DNA from: Edaphochlamys debaryana
Lineage: Eukaryota > Chlorophyta > Chlorophyceae > Chlamydomonadales
NCBI GenBank assembly: GCA_016858145.1
Contig: JAEHOE010000097.1
Coordinates: 372,001-436,000 of the forward strand
Direction of reading: 5' to 3'
Length of the DNA stretch: 64,000 nucleotides
Shown piece after piece: positions 59,161 through 64,000 of the stretch. How positions within the stretch are numbered: position 1 is the first letter of the stretch; the number at the start of each line of letters is the position of its first letter. Both the position numbers and the translations under genes were made by a program. Below the pieces are notes generated by a model that worked only from the letters and a program-made list of their open reading frames with translations, did no database searches and was not told the DNA's origin.

Positions 59161-59944
59161 AGTGTGCCACGGGGTGAACCTGGGGGACGTGGAGTTTGGC
59201 GCTCTGTACGGCGGGGGACATGGGAAAGGCATGGGGAGAACTGAGGCGCGGTGATGATAGGGTGAGCTGCTGTGAAAGGTATGGTAGGTACCGGGTAGGT
59301 GCCGGGTGCATTGGCGTGTTTCGGTGATGGTGATGCCATGTGGTCTCTCTCGCGCTCTCAAAAAGCTGCGGTGATGCCATGTGCGTTTGCGTGCTGCTGC
59401 GAAAGTCTGAGCGGTTCGGTGAGTCTAGACTCATCGGTCTTGATTATGGCTAGCTTCGGCGGGCAACGTACGGCAGAGTACTGCGGTACAGTATTGGTGA
59501 GCCGTACAGTGTACTGCTTGTGCAATGGCTGGGCTTAAGTTTGCGTGTGCACAAAGGGTGCTCGAGGACGTGAGCAAGAAAGCCGTATCATAAGGGGCGA
59601 GTTGGTGCGCGTGACGGTGGGGCCACAGGACACCCAGGCCATTGCGGTGTTGACACTGGCGTGTTGTTGTCATTACAAGAAGGGACACCTGCGTAACCGT
59701 CACAGCCTCACAGCTCGCTCCGCTTTCAATGCCACCGTACGCCACGCCACGCTCAGCGGCTGCCCAGCCACTCGAGGTCCCATTGCTCATCCACGGCATC
59801 TCGATCCAGGCTCAACACCGCGTCCGCCCCCTGCACATGCACACTCGCTGCACGCCATCCGCCTTGGGCCACTAGTCAGCCTCGAGCGCCCTCATCTACC
59901 GTCGCTCATCTACCGCCCTCATTTACCGTCGCTGTCAGAGCCCC
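59161..59944. other. Convergent 3' region between NLR D (+) and the RP2/CLC gene (-)
   Basis: No gene seen. A minus-strand TGTAA at 59677-59673 serves the converging gene. No plus-strand TGTAA was found for NLR D. Confidence 0.5.
59673..59677 (-). terminator. TGTAA poly(A) signal of the RP2-clathrin light chain gene
   Basis: TTACA on the plus strand, about 270 bases beyond the TGA stop at 59947-59945. Confidence 0.5.
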
Positions 59945-62900
59945 TCACTTGGCACCCCCAAGCTTCGCTGACTTGAGCGAGATGATCAGCCCCCGCAGGC
60001 GGGACACGTCCTTGGAGGGCCCAGCGGCCGCCGCTGCTGCGCTCCCCGGCGCGGGCTTGCTCGAGTGCGAGGCCCCCGTCAGGTCCACCAGCTCGCCCAC
60101 GCGGGCCCAGCCGTGCTCCTTGGAGGCCCCGGCGGGCCCCTTGGAGGCCCCGCCGGGCCCCGCCGATGCGGCGGCGCTGGAGCGGTTGGTAGCGAAGCGC
60201 TGCTTCAGCAGGGCGGCGCGGGACTGGGAGGGGACGGGTGTGTGAGGGGGGCAACGATGAGGGGTCAAGGCAAGTTGGGCGTGTACTGGCCCTACAGGTG
60301 CAAGAGAGGAAGTGCCCGGGCGCTGCTAGCATCAGCATTGAACCCTACGTCCCACGCCCGCCCCGCCCTCACCGCCTGGATCGCCTCCAGCTTTTTCCGC
60401 GCCTCCGCCACCACTGCCGCCTTGGCCGCCTCCTCCTTGCGGTCCGCCTCCGCCAGCTGACGGGCGTTGCCGGCACGCCAGGCCACACGCGCGTCAACCT
60501 CCGCCGCCGCCGCCGCCGACTCGGCCGCCGCCGGCTGTACGGCAGGCGCCGCCGGCGTGTACGGCGCGAAGAAGTCGCTATCAAGCTCCGGTGCCGGCGG
60601 CGGCGGGTCGTCGGCGACGGGCGGCGGCAGCGGCGCAGCCGGCTGTACGACAGGTGGCGGCGGCGGCGAGGTCGGGTCGGCGGCGCCGCCGTCGCTGATG
60701 ACGGCGAGGTCAATGGGCTCCGCCGCCGCCGGCGGCCCTTCCCCCACCATGAGCCCGCCTGTCGTACGGTCCCGGAATGACGGCGGCGCCGCCAGCGTCG
60801 GCACAACCGCCGGCGCGCCGCCGCCGTCGATCACGGGCACGTTCTGCGGCGGCGAGCCGAAGCTGAAGGACGGCCCCGCGGCGGCGGAGGGTACCGCGGC
60901 GGCTTCTGCTGCTGCAGCGGCGGCGGCCGCGCCTCCGCTGCTGCCTGCCTCTTCGCTGTCGTGGAGCTCGGGGCGGGGCGAGGGCACGGCGGGGGGGATG
61001 AAGTGCATGCCCCCGTCGTCATGGTCTGGGGTTGGGCGGGCGGAGGTAGGGAAGGGGTAGGTGGGATTGCCTTGACACTCGCCTCGTCAGCGACCATCCC
61101 AGTACCCCATCCCCTTGCGACCCTCTCCACCTACGCTCTCTCTCGCGAGTCTCGCCCTTGCCCTTCCCGCCCTCTCGTTCTCCCTCTCTCCCTCTCCCTC
61201 CTCTCCCTCCCCACCCGGCGGCAGGTGCGCCCCCTCCTCATCGTCCTCCAGCTCCACCTCCTCGTCGTGGGCAGCGGCGCGGCCGGGGCTGGGGGGCAGG
61301 CTGTCGGGGAGACCGGAGCCTGGGAGGGGCGGCAGGGCGGGGCGGCAGGGCCGCGGTTGAAGAGGACGACATGGCCACTGGGAGGACGACGCTTTACGAT
61401 CCGCTGGTCACAGCTGCCACCTACCAACCCGTGGACCGTAGCCGGCCCCATTCCCAACCGCCCGGTCCCGGACCGCTCGCCGCAAGCAGCCCGTCCCCAT
61501 ACACCCCGCCCACGCCTGTGCCCACGCCCACGCATCCTCCACACGCCCCGGCCCCCCCCCGGGCCGCACCGGGGCCCCACCTGCCCCGCCACTTCCTCCC
61601 GCAACCCTACATACTCACCTCACCCCATGACCAATCCCCCACACGGCCCACCTGGGCTCTTTGGCGGCGGCTCCGTGCGCCCCCCTCCGAACAGGGAGCC
61701 GTCGGGCGCCGGCACGGGGCAGTCGGGCGGGCCGTAGTCGCCCGACTGGGGGGGAGCCACCCACCAGGGGTGGACAGACTCGTCCAGGCTGGGGGGAAGA
61801 GGGTGGAGGGGTAGCTGATGTTACTGTGCTGAGAGAATCTTTATTCCAGCACATATCCCTATGTGACTGGGGCCGCTCTGCCCTCCCCGGAGCTCTCCCT
61901 GGTGCCCACATGGGCTCCCCCTCGCACCTGTAGTGGGGCGCCCCCAGGTCGTCCTTGGAGTTGAAGTCGTACACCTGAGGGCGGCGGGCAAAAAGCGGAT
62001 GAGGTTTGCGCTCGTCCGGTACCTGCGTCCCTGTTCCCACTTTAACGTTAACACCTTGCCTGCGGGTAGCTAAGCAGGTGCGCCCATCTTCCAGCCTGCC
62101 CTCCCGCTCCCCACCTACCCACCCTGCCCTCCCGCTCCCCACCTGCGTCCAGTTGTTCTTAGCGGGGTCCAGTCGCGCGCGCTTGAAGTGCTCCCCCAGT
62201 CCCGGGTAGGCGCCCCGCCAGCAGCTGAAGGTGATGCCGGTGGAGGTCTCGATGGAGGGCTGCGTGGCGCAGTAGAGCGCTGGGGGAGGGGAGGAGAAGG
62301 GCAGGGCGGGGGTCAGACGGGGAAAGATGCTCGCCCTTACCGGCGGCAAAGCTTGCTGGCAGGTCCCTCGCCAGCCTGTACGCGCGTTGCCCCTCCCCCT
62401 CCCCCTCCAGGTGTCAAGTTGCCGGCCAGAGCCCTCGCTCCCGTCCCTCCCCGCCCCACCCTCTCTCCGACTCCCGTCCCTTGCACTTCCTCCCAGCACT
62501 CCCCGCCCCCTCCCACACGCACATATGCGCAGGTCCTTGCAGTCCCTCGTGCGCAGCTGCCGCGAGGCCACCGCGATGTCGCAGTCCCGGCAGTCCCGGA
62601 TGAACACGGAGCCGTCAGTGGGGCCTGGGGCGGCCGGACGAGGGCGAGAGGGTTGGTGTTGGGGTGCCCAGTGCGCGGGAGGTCGGGGCGGGAGGTGGAG
62701 GGACAAGCGTGCGAGGATGCCAGATTCAAGGTGTGCAGGGCGGCGTATTACGGAGGTAGGGGCACCCTTAGGGCAGGGAGATCCGCGGGCGGAAGGACGC
62801 TTCAGGCGGTCTGCGTGCACCCTCCCTCTCGGCCATTGCTGATGCAACCCTCGGCCCTGTCCTGGCTCTGTGAGCCCCGTGTGCTCCTGCGCCTTGGCCC

Positions 62901-63832
62901 TGACCGCAGGCACGCTGCCATTATGATTGTCCTGTGCCATCATGCGCTGGGTGCCGCCACCTTCCGCGCCGTTGCCGCAACACCACGCAGCCCTCGGCTT
63001 CCGCTCCTCCCCCGCCCGACCCTTGCGACCCCTTCGCCACTCCCTTTCTCCCCCTCTTCCCCCCCCCCTCTCACCCAGGAAGATGCGGCAGCCCACGCAG
63101 TCGTCCACCTGCACCTGAGAGAAGTGGTCCAGGACGTACACCTGCGGAGGGGGTTGAAGAGACACGTAAGAGACATGCAGGGAGGGCAGGCAGCAAGGTG
63201 GAGAGCTGCTCCGTCGAGCGCGGTCCGGCCTCGGCAGCAGCCGAGCGTGATTCCGTACATTCCGCCAGGTACCGGCAACGCTGGCATGACAGGGATCCAC
63301 TACGTAGTCCAGGCCCCAACCACCGCTCTGCAGCAGCCCTGGGCCCCCGGCGTGAGTACGCCTTAGCACACCTCGCAGTCGTGCAGGTTCTCTAGCACGA
63401 AGCCATTCCTGAAGGGAGCGGTGGTTGGGAGGGGTTTGACCGGGGGAGAGGGGGTTGGAGGGGGTCGCCGGAGGCAGCTGTGCGGCTGCACCGGAGAAGC
63501 TGGGGGCGTCTCTGAATGTCCCCCGCGGTCTTCGGACTCTGTGCGTAAGCCGGACACATGTGGGCTGTGCGACAGCGTGGTCTGCGTGTGCCTGCGGCTT
63601 GCGCCAAGGCGAGCTGATCGCTGGTCCCTCTTCGTGGACTCGGCACAGTAGGCTGACAAGCTAGTGAAGGTGATCGGGAGAATGCGCAGGTGCAGGGCTA
63701 CCGCGTGCGTGCGTGTAAGCTGCGCGACAAATGTCGCATGCACATTCGCCCAAGGCCTCACCCGTTGATAGTGCCGTTTTTGATAAGCGTTTCCTCCTTC
63801 CGGTCCTTAAACCGGTAGTCGTCCGGGTTCAT
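59945..63832 (-). CDS. RP2/TBCC-domain protein joined to a clathrin light chain-like C-terminus
   Basis: Ten exons in transcript order: 63832-63762, 63408-63372, 63141-63075, 62624-62523, 62279-62143, 61974-61928, 61788-61652, 61319-61215, 61025-60373 and 60223-59945 (TGA); total 1635 bp = 545 codons, all GT-AG and phase-matched. Residues 1 to about 175 follow the TBCC beta-helix of RP2: VDDCVGCRIFLGP, VFIRDCRDCD, LRTRDCKDL with the Arg that acts as GTPase arginine finger in RP2 and TBCC, CATQPSIE, YPGL and NNWTQVYDF. In RP2 this domain is the GAP for ARL2/ARL3 in ciliary lipid-protein traffic. Then come a Pro-rich and an acidic stretch (EEVELEDDEEG), a long Ala/Pro linker, a charged helix (WRAGNARQLAEADRK) and a C-terminus W.RV..L.D...KDVSR.R..IISLK.A, the end signature of clathrin light chains. 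Either a true fusion or two genes read as one. The N-terminus is probably incomplete: RP2 usually starts MGC and 63833 has splice-like sequence upstream. Confidence 0.72.
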
Positions 63833-64000
63833 GCTCGCCCTGCGCCCCCTGAGGGACACCAGCAAGCTCGGTTCGGCCTATGACCGGCTTCCAAACAGCT
63901 AGTGAGGTGCAAATGGTTTCGCGTACCGTGCCTGCGGGGGAGCGCGGCAGTTTCCGTGACTTTGCCGGGAAGTCTGCATGGGACTGCGGAGCGACCGGCC
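63833..64000 (-). other. 5' flank or upstream exon of the RP2/CLC gene
   Basis: A possible 3' splice site lies just before the assumed start (minus strand CCCTCAG and GCGCAG at about 63855-63840). A short Met-initiated frame with a GTACG donor lies further upstream, so a first exon supplying the usual RP2 N-terminus may sit here or beyond the window. Confidence 0.3.

Noticed and set aside
61615..63369. Long uninterrupted minus-strand frame of 584 codons
   Set aside because: It runs through introns of the RP2/CLC gene. Only the parts matching TBCC exons carry domain signal, and splice sites bound each of them.
1..64000. Bacterial-type features (operons, Shine-Dalgarno sites, CRISPR arrays, insertion sequences)
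   Set aside because: Spliced genes, TGTAA signals and eukaryotic families throughout; no direct-repeat/spacer array or IS ends seen. No tRNA or rRNA gene was recognised by eye.

Overview
This window is nuclear DNA of a eukaryote, most likely a volvocine green alga related to Chlamydomonas. The evidence is very high GC, genes cut into 10-18 short exons, GT-AG introns with C-rich 3' tracts, TGTAA poly(A) signals and long Gly/Ala/Pro low-complexity stretches. There is nothing prokaryotic or viral in it. Exons were joined by hand from reading frame, splice sites and comparison between paralogs; no transcript data were available.

Layout. (1) 1-3776 (+): 3' part of the gene for the CDC48/p97 cofactor NPL4, cut by the left edge. 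(2) 6798-13087 (+): an 18-exon TKL/Raf-like protein kinase with a long C-terminal low-complexity tail. (3) 15418-59160 (+): four tandem paralogs of one NLR-like (STAND NTPase) family, here called A (15418-22125), B (24169-29290), C (37812-43565) and D (52380-59160). A and D have uninterrupted spliced frames of about 1394 and 1470 codons. B is broken. C is intact only if two very short introns are used. (4) 59945-63832 (-): a 10-exon gene joining an RP2/TBCC domain to a clathrin light chain-like C-terminus.

The paralogs share one plan: an N-terminal Met-Gly(-Cys) start suited to N-myristoylation and often palmitoylation; an unrecognised domain of about 100 residues; a helical bundle resembling the MLKL/HeLo-like four-helix domain; a helical linker with an FW..FG..VPW signature; an NB-ARC ATPase with P-loop, Walker B, TSR, a GLPL-like motif, winged helix and a degenerate MHD motif; and C-terminal kinesin-light-chain-type TPRs. 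By analogy with plant, animal and fungal NLRs, the inferred role is a membrane-anchored sensor and cell-death switch: TPRs sense, NB-ARC oligomerises, and the acylated helical bundle acts at the membrane.

The array shows tandem segmental duplication and birth-and-death. Between B and C, and between C and D, lie truncated copies of both flanking genes: the 3' part of the RP2-clathrin light chain gene (30305-32936; 47785-48281) and the 3' low-complexity exon of the kinase (35310-37420; 50505-51380). They are separated by a shared block X (33100-35290; 48300-50480). The order kinase-A-B-psiCLC-X-psiKinase-C-psiCLC-X-psiKinase-D-RP2/CLC implies that a unit [kinase 3' end - NLR - CLC 3' end] was duplicated by unequal exchange. 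Other points of interest are exon-junction duplications inside NPL4 introns, a dispersed repeat with a conserved reading frame, and a CCCCCCT minisatellite where an NLR exon should be.
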